Shown: piece by piece, positions 29,564-40,825 of the stretch
Numbering within the stretch: the stretch's first letter is position 1
Layout of the letters: each line of letters starts with the position of its first letter
DNA from: Gymnopus androsaceus JB14
Lineage: Eukaryota; Basidiomycota; Agaricomycetes; Agaricales; Omphalotaceae
Assembly: GCA_009733575.1 (NCBI GenBank)
Contig: ML769648.1
Coordinates: 4,683 to 68,682, forward strand
Length of the DNA stretch: 64,000 nt
Direction: 5' to 3'
Translations under genes and position numbers: made by a program
Notes under the pieces: generated by a model
Database searches by the model: none
The model's input: the letters and a program-made list of their open reading frames with translations, nothing else
Told to the model about the DNA's origin: nothing

Positions 29564-30073
29564 AATATGGACCTGTGGTAATGAGCTTGTGTTGATCGCG
29601 GATAGAAAGCTCGAAGGTGAAGAGAGGGTCAAGAGCGCGATATGAGGCCCAGCGTACACAGGCCCCACATAGAGTAAGAAAGAAGCCAGCAAGAAAGATG
29701 GGGGTGGTGGCAGGGGAAGGGGTATGGAATGAGTCGTGACTGGAGGTCCGTACGAGACTGGTCATGGTCATTTCAGCAAATACACTGCCAGTGGTGGCGT
29801 AGTGAGTGGATACGATGACTATTATTTCACAGAAAATAAATGTCAGTAGCAGAGTCTATGGTGCTTTTAATTGAGTATTTTTTGAGGTTTTGACGAGGTT
29901 AGTGATGGGCTGACCTTTAGTGCTGCTACCAGTGAAGCGACCGGCGCAGGCGTACGCTCACCAAGCGGGTATTTCGAGATTTCTTCATGAGAAGCAGGAG
30001 GATTAGGTGGTGTTATGGCAATATAGTAGGAGACAGAAAGTGCGAAGAGTAATGGTAGCTTGTCCAATGCCAT

Positions 30074-31850
30074 GGTTTATGAGAATATCCAGCGCAACAC
30101 CTACTAGATGTGATGAGAGGGAAGTTGCATCCAACTTGAAACAGCTGCTAAGTGGGAATGCTGGAACCCATTATAGAAAAAGGACGCAATCATCGATGTT
30201 CCCCCGTTTTGATGAAATGAATTATAATCCAATGAGGTTAGATCCCATACACCGAGGTATTTACCATGGCGTCAAGTGATAGTATCGCGGTTCACATTCA
30301 GATTGAGTACCCGCGCCCGGAGAGTTTCGTTTCTCATACTCATTTCTCGACACTTATCGCCGTTTTTTGGGGCGTATATCATGTTAAATTACTGTCCTCG
30401 ACCTCTGTGCCTCTATGGCATCAGAAATACTTTTAAATACAGCCTAACTATATGATAATAGGTATGATTAGATTGTATGCGCTTTCGGTTCCTTCTCGAG
30501 TTCAACACTAACTCAACAAAGGGTTCAGTCTACTGTTGTAGAGACACCTGGACAACGGAAGCGCAGATTTATCTGGTCCTCTTACCAAGCTTATGTATTT
30601 TTTACTTACTGGACTCAATTTGCGGTTCGACTCGATCAATCTTCGATAAAGAAAAATTCTGCATTCAAATAAATATGTACGCCCAATTCCTATGCAGCTA
30701 TATCTCCGAGAATGAAGCTCATATCGCGCATGAATTAACAGGAAATGCGGGAACTCCGCATACGTACATATGCGAACCCACGAACTGCATGTGCATAATT
30801 CCAAACTTGCATTCTTGAACTTTGAACGTTTGCTCTTGAATCATTTCGCTGTCTTTAGCGTCTGCGAAGATCAAATTAAACTCCTAATGGAGTTTGCTGG
30901 CGTCGGTCATTCCAGACAGATCTAGATTTCAAGGACAAGCTCAAATCCTCTCGAGTCTCGGAGCTCTTCAGGAGCCAACCAAGTAAGCACTGTGGCGTTT
31001 TCTAGTATTTGCCAAAAGGTTTAATATTATTAGCTGAAACCATTTCTTGCCCTCCCACTCTTCGCCACAGCCATCTCTAAGAATCCTGGTATAGAATCCC
31101 CTACCGAAAACCTGCGAAAACCTGCGCGTGACGTTACGCGATACTACGCTTTGACCTGTCTTCTCAGGTTGTATCAATCCGATATTATTCACAATAACTA
31201 AGTAGCTGGTCAAGCCTTAGGAAACTGCATTCCATTAAAAGATATTTTGTCTTGGTTTGGGTCTGATTGCAGCTGGAAATGGATGTGCAAGTGCGATGAC
31301 GGCGACATATCAGCCCGATGTAGATAAACTATCTTCCAATGTCAAAAATGAACCTGTGTTGTCCTAGCTATTACTCTCTATCACTGTCGAAGTCTGTCCT
31401 TGAGTTATGTGCCGGGATGGATTATTGTTGAGACATCTCATAAGAGAATATGAATGTCTCATCCTTGCCAATACTTTTCAGAGTACAGTGGGCGGCATAG
31501 GCGAGTAAGTAAGTGGAACGACGAAAATAAGTAGGAGAAGGCAAGAAGGAGAGAAAGTGAGGTGGATGTCAGCCAAAACTTGTGTAAATAGTGATATAAG
31601 GCATTGCACAACATTGGGTACAACATGCTGAAACAGGCCTCAGAGCCTCAATGAGCAAGTGGTAGAAACAATGAATATATTCCAGTTGACCTCTACATGG
31701 CAGCGGGAAGAGAGGGAAAATGGTTGTATGAGCATCCGCCGATGCAGCTTTCGTACATACGGATAGGGGTAATTTGATAACGAAGGTCCGACAAAGCTTT
31801 CGGGCAAACAGCAAATCCAACACAACAACCCTCGGACCCAGTTCCATCAC
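30074..31850. other. Intergenic, no gene seen
   Basis: The first bases are the promoter side of the methyltransferase gene. The rest shows no conserved reading frame on either strand. A short repeat GAAAACCTGC occurs twice in a row near 31107. Confidence 0.4.
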
Positions 31851-33251
31851 TCACAGTCTCAAAGACCCACTTCCACCAACTTCAATATCTTCCATGTCTG
31901 AACCTATGTTATGGGATTGTGGCACCATAAAGTCTGTACCCAGCCCAATGCGAACAATGATTAATGTTGAAGCAATACCCTAATAGATCATAGATGTGAG
32001 GATAAGTATCATGAAAACAGTTGACATTAATAGGAAACCACTGACCACAATCTGTGTTAGTGCACATGGGCCCAGGATAACATCACTCAAATCAGGGATA
32101 AGAGCATTAATGATGAGGTTTATTGCAATGACCACTGGGACCAGAATGGCAGATTCCAGGCTGTAAATAGTGATTGAAATTTCAAATTCTGCATTGATCA
32201 GGAGGGAAGGATGGCATACTTACATCAGCTCAAAAAGATTACTTGCCTTTCTACCAGAATGTTTGACTGGTAGCAGCTTTTTGGTCCTGTAATTTAGCCA
32301 CCAGACTCGTCCACCTGGAAATGTCACATGAGAAAATCTATGCTTTATAGACTAATACTTATGATGTTTGACTTACTTATCATACCCGTCAAGAGAATGT
32401 TCTGTACAAGTGTTGCTTTGATGTAAATATCATTTGGATCAGTGTATAGGATTCCAAAATTATTAAGGATTGAAAGGACAATATAAAGCACTTAGAAAGT
32501 ATGAATGTTATTTTATACTGGTTATGAGTATAAGTATAAAGCTGTACTCACCCAAGACTATTATCATTCCCGTGGCAGGCACAGCTATGACAGACTTTCT
32601 GGAGCTCCACAGGCAGTAGCATCGATAGATCTGAAGACAATGACGAGATTGATAACAAAAAAAAACCCCAAATATGTAATACTGAACTCACAAGCACAAC
32701 ATCTGACAGGCAGCTGTGCAAAATCAGTGAGTCATATGGGGGCATAGTACTATCTAATTATGACTTTACCCAGCAGTAAGAAAAATATAGAGAAGAGCGG
32801 ATTGAGCTCCAAATGTTTGGATATCATCACTCTCCAACTGAGCAAATGATCCCATAAAGAATACATTGAGATTGTCCATCCATGTAGGACGTAAAAACCT
32901 CAAGGATAAATCCAATATAACCGAAATGGTGGCCAGCACAAAGAATAGAACAGTTGCAATTACATACAGCTTCCCTGGCATGAACTTTTGCCGAAAAATG
33001 TGGATACTGAGACCAAAGAGTACAACAAAGATGCCTGATAGTGACATTGAGCACAGAAACCATACAATACAATAAACAAACTCACCATATAGGAATAGTT
33101 CAATCTAAACAGGAGGAAAGTTCAAGGACATGAATTCATAAAAAGGGCTCCTTGTACGCACTGCAGCTGCTATGCCAAGGGAAAGAAATAATGTCTGTTG
33201 GAGCTCACTGTAGGAGGCTTCAATGCAGATAAAATTTTCAGGGCAGCTCAT
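31851..33251 (-). CDS. Seven-helix membrane protein, orphan Agaricomycete family
   Basis: All exons join in frame with GT-AG introns from ATG 33249-33251 to TGA at 31851-31853, giving about 305 residues. The first exon is MSCPENFICIEASY, followed by LFLSLGIAAA. Further segments include IELFLYGIFVVLFGLSIHIF, YVIATVLFFVLATISVILDL, ALLYIFLTAGCLSDVVLIYRCYCLW, VIAVPATGMIIVLVLYIVLS, ILVPVVIAINLIINALIP and VGIASTLIIVRIGLG. These give about seven hydrophobic helices with a short acidic C-terminal tail. The pattern matches a family with many copies in mushroom genomes and no known function; a receptor-like role is only a guess. No lesion is seen. Confidence 0.75.
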
Positions 33252-34147
33252 AGCGTGAGGGAAAGACAGGCTGTCGACTCATCTCCTGCTTGGAGTTTTA
33301 TCCTGTCTGAAGTTGTCTAGGCTACATGAATCAGATTAGTAGGTGATGGTTGCATTGATACTACTTGGATGATCATACTAGAATGATAGATACTAATGTG
33401 TAGGGCGGCAATGTGGCCACAATCACCTGGTTGCATTGCCCAATATTCGCTGTGACATCACAGTCATTTTTGAGGTGTTGCGGGTTCAAAGACTGACCAA
33501 TTCCAAAAAAAAAAAAAAAAAAATTGGTACATATGCCAACAGCCCTAGCAAAACATCACAAGATAATCTACACAATTCCAACCTCCCTGCTGAATGCACA
33601 TTCCACATTGATTTTGTTGAGTTGAGGTATCACGCTAGAAGCCTAGAACTTGATTTTATTATGCAAGTATTTCTATTTACGTTCATTCTAAGGTTAGGGT
33701 TAGCGCGTCGCACCAGCCAAAAAAGAGCCCACCCAGCCAGAGTGGCCGATGTGGGACAGGAAAATATTTAGACGGTGCATAAGCCTGAGCCTATACAAGC
33801 CGCAGACACCCTTTGTATGGACAAGGTCGCCGTGCTATGAAGGATCTCCACAGCCCACAAACCCGGGTACGTGAAGGGGCTTGTGCCATCAAGGTAAGTA
33901 TGAGTTGCTCAGATGGGAAGCTGACGGTTTTATAGTGAAAAAATGTTGCACGGACCAGGTGTCATGGCGGAGATCATGTGCATGGGTTTCCGCTGCGCTC
34001 GCGTCTCCCTTCAACTTGAGCGAATAACGGTTTCATGAAAGCATACTTATATTATTACAGAAAATTCCGCACAGGTAAAAGAAACAGCACAAGAAGTATC
34101 CGAATGTCCGTATGTTCATACCATACATAACCAAACCGAGTCGTTCA
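33252..34147. other. Intergenic, no gene seen
   Basis: It contains an A-run at about 33505-33523 and a short TTAGGGTTAG stretch near 33692. No reading frame looks coding. Confidence 0.4.
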
Positions 34148-37057
34148 TCATTCATAACACAGAATAAATATCTTCCCCTGCTTGACCGAGAGTATAATGG
34201 CACCCTGCGACTGGTCAATATTAATCGTCTCCACACTATGAAGATCGAGTTCAGGTGGAACTTCCAACGTCCGTACTTCTGCACCTCCCCAACCTCCGTG
34301 AGTATCATTTACTCGACCATCGTCGGTAAATGGAGGAAAGGTGACGAATCGGAGTCGTTTGTTTTCGTGTTCTTGGGGTTCCTCGGGTCTACTAGTGGTA
34401 GTAGTAGCTCCCGAGGCGGAGGCAGCTTCGTCGTGGACTGCGTCTGCGTCTACTTCGGTTTCAGTTTCGGCTTCCACATCGACGTCCTCGGTCTCCGTGT
34501 TTGTATCTTCTGCCTCGTCATCTTCCCGAGGAGATTCAGGTTCGTGCGCGCGCTCGCTCCCGACTTCGTTTTCGTGAGTATCACGGATGTCGTCTTCGTC
34601 GTTCGTATCGCTTGGTGCTCGAGTTCGATTAGCCATCTCTTCCTCCGACATATCCTGCTCTTGGTCGAAATACTCGATCCAAACCGCATGCCCAAAGTCG
34701 ACCGCCACCAACGGTCGAGGTCTCTCCTGCATTCCATCCTCATCATCCGGTGCCGGATCCTCGAGACATACTACTTCGAATGGATCGCTGACATACCAGA
34801 GTTTTAGAGCGTCGTCTTCTACGCGTGCTTCTGCTTCCGCTTCGTCGTGGTCTTGGTCTCGGTCTTTGTCACCAGCAGCAGAATCCGAATCGGGATCTGA
34901 ATCGCTAGCCCTTCCCTTTCCCTTTCCTCTACTCGTACTCGGCCGCGAGGAGCTACCGGGATCCGAATGCGAATGTGAATGCCCTCCGGAAGGACTGTTC
35001 ACCCTCCATCCAATTACCATTCCCGCACCCGTAGAGCCAGACTCTGCTCCTGCTCCAGCATCAGCTTCAGCTGGAACATCAGTCCTCGAAGATGATGAAC
35101 CCGCAGCTCCAGCTCCAGCTCCAGCATCGGAAAACGGTGCCAGTATCGAGTCTTCAGGAGGCCCATCCAATAAATACATCTCCATTGGACCCATCGGTTC
35201 GCTACTCGGCGTACCGTCAGTACTGCTTCCTGCAGTAGCACCGCCATCAACACTCCCATTCCCATCGACCACACCCCCATTCAAATCATCCGTCCCATTA
35301 GCCGCAAAACCCCTCCTCCCCCCACCCATCTTCCCCCTCTCCCCAAACCCAATCCAACTCGCATTCCTCATCGGAACTCTAAAATAGTGCTGCGCCAGTA
35401 CAAATCGCGTTTTATGCGTTACTGGATCGTGCGAAGCCAGTAGGATCACTGTGCAGCTGATCCGAGGAACGTTCGGTAGAGTAGGCCACCATTGGCGCAC
35501 AAAGTGCGCGGATTCGGGGTACCAGGGCGGGAAGGGGAATGGGTTTGGATTTGGGATGGGTATGAATGTCGGTGGAGGTATATGTTGGGCTTGAGGTGAG
35601 GAGGAGGAAGTAATGGAAGACGTAGATGATGATGATTCGGAAAAGTTGGATGTAGATGATGGAGCTGAAACGGCCGTTGAGCTCGTTGAAGATATAGCAG
35701 ATGTGTGCGGAGCGACTGATATAGATGTAGTGACGGTGATAATGGCTCCCGTGTGGCTGTCGATGACAGTGATGGGAATACCGCCATTTACCGTTGTGAC
35801 TCTACGTATAGATTGAACCTTGGGCGCAGGAAATACGAACCTCTTGACGATACTCTCGAATGGGGTCAGTCGACCGGAAAGGGTCGGAGTCGATCGTTTG
35901 CTCTTCAACTGACGAGCGTGTCCCTCGAGTATGGACAGCGGGTAGAAGTGCTGGAAAGCAGCATCAGAATCTTCGCAGTGAATCACGACGTTCCGCTCGA
36001 AGAGGATGCAGGACCAGTTGGATGACATGACCTGGACAATCTATGAGGTCGTGAACGTGGTAAACATGAGATACACATACGCATTCGATGCCTGTATCGA
36101 TAAACACATAGTCCTCCTTCTCCCAATCGAGAAGGACGTATAAACCTATCGTGTTGGAACTCGAGACCCAAATAAAGGCGGAGAGCAGTTTCGCAGAGGG
36201 ATCGAGTAAAAATATATTCATAACAACGCCCACAGTTTTGAAAGAAGCGACAGAAGAGAACGTGGGGCTGGCCGTCTTCTTTCCCAGCGAATTCTCATAA
36301 AACTGTAGACGCATGAGAGAGAACTCCATGACTCTACTATCATCATAGCTAGATCTTCAGATAAGTCTTCAGACGTCGAATGAATTTATAAAACCAAAAC
36401 TTACGATCCATGTAAAACCTTTGCCATTGTAAAATAAACCATCTTATCCTCAAACTCGACTCGGCACTTCCATAATTCCCAGCGTTCTCCGGGATTCCAT
36501 TCAGCTAAACAATTATCGGTTTGTACGTCCCAGCACACGACTTTTCCGCTCTTGGTGGCGCAGAGTGTGTAGCTAGAGGTAATTGGGGAGAGCCAATCGA
36601 CTTCTTCGCCAGGTGGGGCGTGAACGACTTTGAACCATTTTTTGGGTACCATTGCGCTCGATGCAGCTGATCCTTCGGGAACTTCGAGATCCAAGTAGTT
36701 GTTGTGTGTCTCTTCGTGGGCGATGGGCCTAGGTGATCGAACGAGCCAAGCTTGCTCGTACTGATGAGCCTTGTTTACACAGTATATAAGCCTGGTCGTA
36801 GAAAGATCCCCGAGACGCTGAAAGCCCTTCAAAGGAAGAGGGCGGCATCGTCTGAGTAGATCCGTGGCCAGTTTGCGATAAACTGGTCGAGTGGTGAAGG
36901 AGTAATAAAGTGATTTGCAAGTCTAGAACCAATTACTACTGAAGAGTCTATTAAAGAGCTGAGAAATACACACCAACTGCAAGCAATGAACATCGTTATA
37001 CTCCAGATATGAAGCTACATTGAGCAGCAAGTCATAAGGCAGCAGATGGAAGGACAT
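34148..37057 (-). CDS. Large acidic F-box protein
   Basis: Exons 36974-37057, 36405-36922, 36081-36336 and 34148-36040 join in frame to 916 residues. The F-box lies at the N-terminus: FHLLPYDLLLNVASYLEYNDVHCLQLTCKSLYY. Next comes a region of beta-propeller character (YTLCATKSGKVVCWDVQTDNCLAEW; SSYTL), so it may be an F-box protein with a degenerate propeller. From about residue 390 there is low-complexity sequence: Ser/Thr/Pro-rich, then Gly/Ala-rich, then Asp/Glu-rich between about 690 and 850. The end is ordered again (AIILSVKQGKIFILCYE). It probably selects substrates for an SCF ubiquitin ligase. The frame stays open upstream to 37216, but the F-box starts at the chosen ATG. The G+C-rich coding strand stands out from its AT-rich surroundings. 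Confidence 0.75.
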
Positions 37058-39789
37058 TTCTGTAGAAATATCTGGCTGGATTTGTGGCTTTTCTTCTTCC
37101 AGAGGGAGCGAGTGCTGCTGATACCAATAGCTATTGGGAGGTGAAACTGATACACCGTCCTTCAGATTGGTTCTGGAGAAGGTTAATGATGAATTCGAGC
37201 CCGGGCCCACGGTCATTTGTTCTTTGGGCGGCAGTTAGTGAGAGTGACCAACAAGTTTACGGCAGGTCTTTGTGCTCTACAAAGCCCGGATTTTTGTCCT
37301 CCAAGTACGCGTTGGAGGTTGTTGTGGTAGAGGTTAAAGAGGAGAGGCGCTGAGAATTAGAAATTATCTCAACTTGGCTATCGTTAGCCGGGGTATCAAG
37401 GTAAGCACGTGTAGCGCGGAGAGCGGACAGACAGGAGTCCAATAAGCACCTACTTACCAGCACAATTCTCAGCTCGACAATAAGATGGAGCAGCTCAAAG
37501 AACGTTATACGTATAACAATTATCACGGAACATTCCCCCAAGACTGCCATGGAGTGGTAATTTACATTTGTCGTCAATATGGCATATTCCATGGCATTCT
37601 GGAAGAAATCGATCGATTCGTCCGATGTCGAGAAAAATCACATACAACAACTCTATGTACAGTACTGACATGCCTTCCTCCGAGCCTGCGAATTCTGAAA
37701 GCGGAGATGTCGTTGAAGCAAAAACAGCAGGAATGATACAAAGTTCCGGATCCGCCGACGTCGGTAGAAACCATGCTCCCGTCCATGGAGTCCATGGTGC
37801 CGGGCCAAAGATAGCGTATATGTACCATTCCATGTTAAAACTGGAGTAGGAGGAGAAGAAACTACTACAAGTAAATCATGTTAACAAGCAAGGAACAAGC
37901 GGACTCACATCACGAAACGAAATGTCGTCGTCTCTCAGACCCCGTAGAGCAACATCAAATCATACCATATTGTGCTTACTGTACATTCGTCAGAACTGCT
38001 GTTCTAATAGCTTTATCAGTAGCTGGAGGACGCACCGTTCCGACTCCGATCCGAGTCTGGTATCGAATCATTTTCAAATGGATTAATGGCCAGCTGCGTT
38101 ACAGTGGTCTAGGCGCTCAACTGGCCTGAACTGAACGCTGCTCCCAGACCCGATGCGCAGCGGGGGCGGGAGTCTGAGGGAAGAGTTATATCGACCCTTT
38201 CATTACCGTGACTACACATTGTACAGTCTGGGTACAATCCTAAAAGTACAGGCAAGGATTCATTTCATCTCAGTCAGCGACACGGTCCTCAAGAAACTGA
38301 ATAACATACCTGTGAACTCTCGTCCTCAGCCTTCTATAGCCTGCGAAGCTGGATTGACGGAGGTACAGCTTGTAAATCGCAATGTAAGTGCATGTGCACC
38401 GGGAGGCAAGAGGTGAGGGCAGGGGAAGGATTTGACCCTGCTCTACAAAACATGAAATCCGGTACAGCCCTACAGGGATACTGGGATCGACATAACTCAA
38501 AACAGCAAGTAACATACCTCAAAGTATATAGACACTCGTCGACAGCCTTCTGTCGTTCGTTCATTGCTGCTAGCCGTACTTGTAATGTAGCCTATGGAAA
38601 TAAAAGCTGCAGGCTGCAGGCTTTCAGGCAATATTGCATGAGCTGTACGGAATGAGGACAATCAATCCTACATGGCACTAACCAATGCGCAACGAGAGCG
38701 GATATATTCCTAAAAAGATTCATCGGAGGATGATCCACCCTGCATTGTAAAGGTAAATCGCTAACCAATGTGCAACGAGAGCGGATGTATCTTTACTTAC
38801 AAAGATTCGTCAGCTTTCCTTTTTCCCTCGAAAAAAAAATACTAACGTAGAGAAAATACTACCACTTTTTGATCCATCTCCAGCCCAATCATCTGCGATG
38901 ATATCCTCGAAAAACTACCATAATAAATGGGATAGAGGAATGCGTACCTTTACTCCAGTGTGAATTCCAGCCGGCGTCCGAATCGTTCATTCGCTCACCT
39001 GTTTTTCGGTTCAGCTTGTGGAACGATAGCTAGTAAACCCTGCAACAAGTCTGTCAGTATGAGCCGTAAAGTCCTTACGAATGTGCAGGTGCGGCGGTGA
39101 GGGTCGAAAGGAGGATACAGTCCTGCAGGGACAGAGATCTCAGTGAGAGACACTACCTCGAAAGTGGACGGTTAACAACATACCTCCTCAGGTAACGTTT
39201 ATTCGGGCCATAGCTATAAAGCGAAAGCGGATGACAACAAATGCGGAGAATGAGAACGAGCAACACCCACAGTACTCAGCGGTGCTGGAAACACCAAGGA
39301 AAAAGGCTGATATCTCAGAACCGCCGTTCCCTACGAACACAAAGTCTCGAGTTAACGGTGTCGGTGACAGTGAGGAAGAGCGTAAGGGCGGCGTTTAGGA
39401 ACCACAACGAGCAGCGAGCAAGCTATAAGAGCAAATAACTTCCAAGCTAAACAGGTAACGGAAAAATGAAGAGTGGGGATATTTCTTGCATTGCAACAAC
39501 CAAAGAGATGAAAAACCATATTAGCGCAACAAATATATGTGTAGTGCCAGGGCAAACTTTTGTGTGTTGATCTCGAATCCTTCCTCCTCGCAACAACTCC
39601 GCAAATAAATCATACCATCCCTTGCTTTCTAATTGTTACTCCTCCTACTCCTCCTCCTTGCACCTCGACCAACCTCATACTCCCGTCTTCATCCATCAAG
39701 AACGACGTATGGTACACGCCAAGATTTCCTATTCTGCACGTATACCGTACGCAGCACCAGCAGGCAAAAAGCCAGGCAGTGAGGCGCTT
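37058..39789. other. 2.7 kb without a recognisable gene
   Basis: Open stretches on both strands are short and lack family motifs. A coding-like piece at about 39237-39400 (NAENENEQHPQYSAVLETPRKKADISEPPF) may be the remnant of a mobile-element gene. The sequence around 38680-38800 has a repeated AACCAATG(C/T)GCAACGAGAGCGGAT(A/G)TAT motif (about 38680 and 38762). Confidence 0.4.
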
Positions 39790-40364
39790 TTACTCTTGAA
39801 TTTTAGCGAGAATATCCGAGTCCTTAAATAGGTGGTATTCCTACGAAAAAAAAAAAGAAAAAAACACACGTTAGAAATCAAAACTGAAGAGGAAATAGAT
39901 TATTAGCATTGTGCTCACATCGTCTCCAACTTTAATAGAGTTTCCACCCCATCCCAGGCAACAACACCTTGTCACCGGCCTTTACTTGCGTAGGAACAAT
40001 CTTGCCGTCCTTGTTCGGTGCACCAGGGCCTACAGCGATAACAGTGGCTTCAGGGAGAGGAGTAGAGGTCGCTGAAGTGGGAAGGAAGATTCCAGCGGCA
40101 GTTTTCTGTTCGTACGCAAATAAATTTAGAAAGGAATTATTTCGAGCGTTGAACTGTGATACTGACCGTCTCAGGCTTGAATCGCTGCACCAAAACACGG
40201 TCGAGAAGAGGCACGACAGCCTTGATAGACTTGAATGTAGCTTGAGCGGCCTGGTTTGTTTGGGACGCGTCGTAGAAAAAATTAGTCAAAATAGGTGAAG
40301 AGTTGAGTGTTAATCATCAGTTGGTCAGTATTTTAAAGTGAGAAGGTGAGAACATGCGTACCAT
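39790..40364 (-). CDS. HSP10: Mitochondrial 10 kDa chaperonin (HSP10), one extra base
   Basis: Co-chaperonin that caps the HSP60 ring in the mitochondrial matrix. The first exon is only ATG (40362-40364), followed by a GTACGC donor. Exon 2 reads AAQATFKSIKAVVPLLDRVLVQRFKPET. Exon 3 reads KTAAGIFLPTSATSTPLPEATVIAVGPGAPNKDGKIVPTQVKAGDKVLLPG, then an extra A near 39952 breaks the frame just before the WGG-N-S-I-K-V stretch, which is present in the next frame. The last exon ends DSDILAKIQE and TAA at 39790. Every other part is perfectly conserved for this essential single-copy gene, so the extra base is more likely a sequence error than a real loss. Confidence 0.85.
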
Positions 40365-40825
40365 TAGAGTGAGTAGAAATTAGTAGAAAGAAAAGGAAGA
40401 GAATTATGGGATGAAAGCGAAGAAGAAGGCTGAAGAAAATTCGAAGAATTGACGCTGAGAAAATTTCCACGTTGCTATGGGCGCTTACACGTTATTACTG
40501 TGGCGCCCTCGTTGTCGCTGTGACTCGATGAAGATTCTCCTTTCTCGCGTATTATCATGGGACATGACCGTTGACCCCTCTGTATCTGTTCTAGACGCTT
40601 TCCGTACATCTGAAGCAGATATCGTCGCGAAGAGCCAGGATATATCTTTTGAGAATACGATGGCGTAGATTTAGGTAAAAAGGGCGTTGACTTTACTATA
40701 TAGTAGCTGTACCGCGTTTTCGCCTTCAAGCAAAACCTCAGGAGCTCACCAAGAGAATTCATGATCAAGTACACACTTCTACCTTTCTCGCACCCCTATT
40801 CTAAGGTGTTGACCTTTTTTTCTAG
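40365..40825. other. Upstream region of HSP10
   Basis: Contains the HSP10 promoter. No gene is seen. It ends at the truncation point of the arginyl-tRNA synthetase relic. Confidence 0.4.

Larger units (their letters stand above)
28506..30073 (-). pseudogene. Isoprenylcysteine carboxyl methyltransferase, interrupted
   Basis: This family methylates the C-terminal prenylcysteine of Ras-like proteins and mating pheromones in the ER membrane. The N-terminal exon (MALDKLPLLFALSVSYYIAITPPNPPAS, start 30073) is followed by an exon with FLAGFFLTLCGACVRWASYRAL and FTFELSIRDQHKLITTGPY. The C-terminal part is SIVRHPSYMG, a membrane helix, EDRMMQKEFGQQWDEWA and VPYKLVPGIF, with the stop at 28506. The RHPSY and final motifs are those of the catalytic site. 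Between GPY and SIVRHPSY lies a 770 bp element with inverted ends and a 7 bp target duplication; without it the frame is continuous. The first intron boundaries are tentative. Unless the element is spliced out, the enzyme is lost. Confidence 0.8.

Noticed and set aside
34112..35387. Open plus-strand frames of 231 and 266 codons
   Set aside because: They are antisense to the acidic and Ser-rich part of the F-box protein; biased codons there create open shadows.
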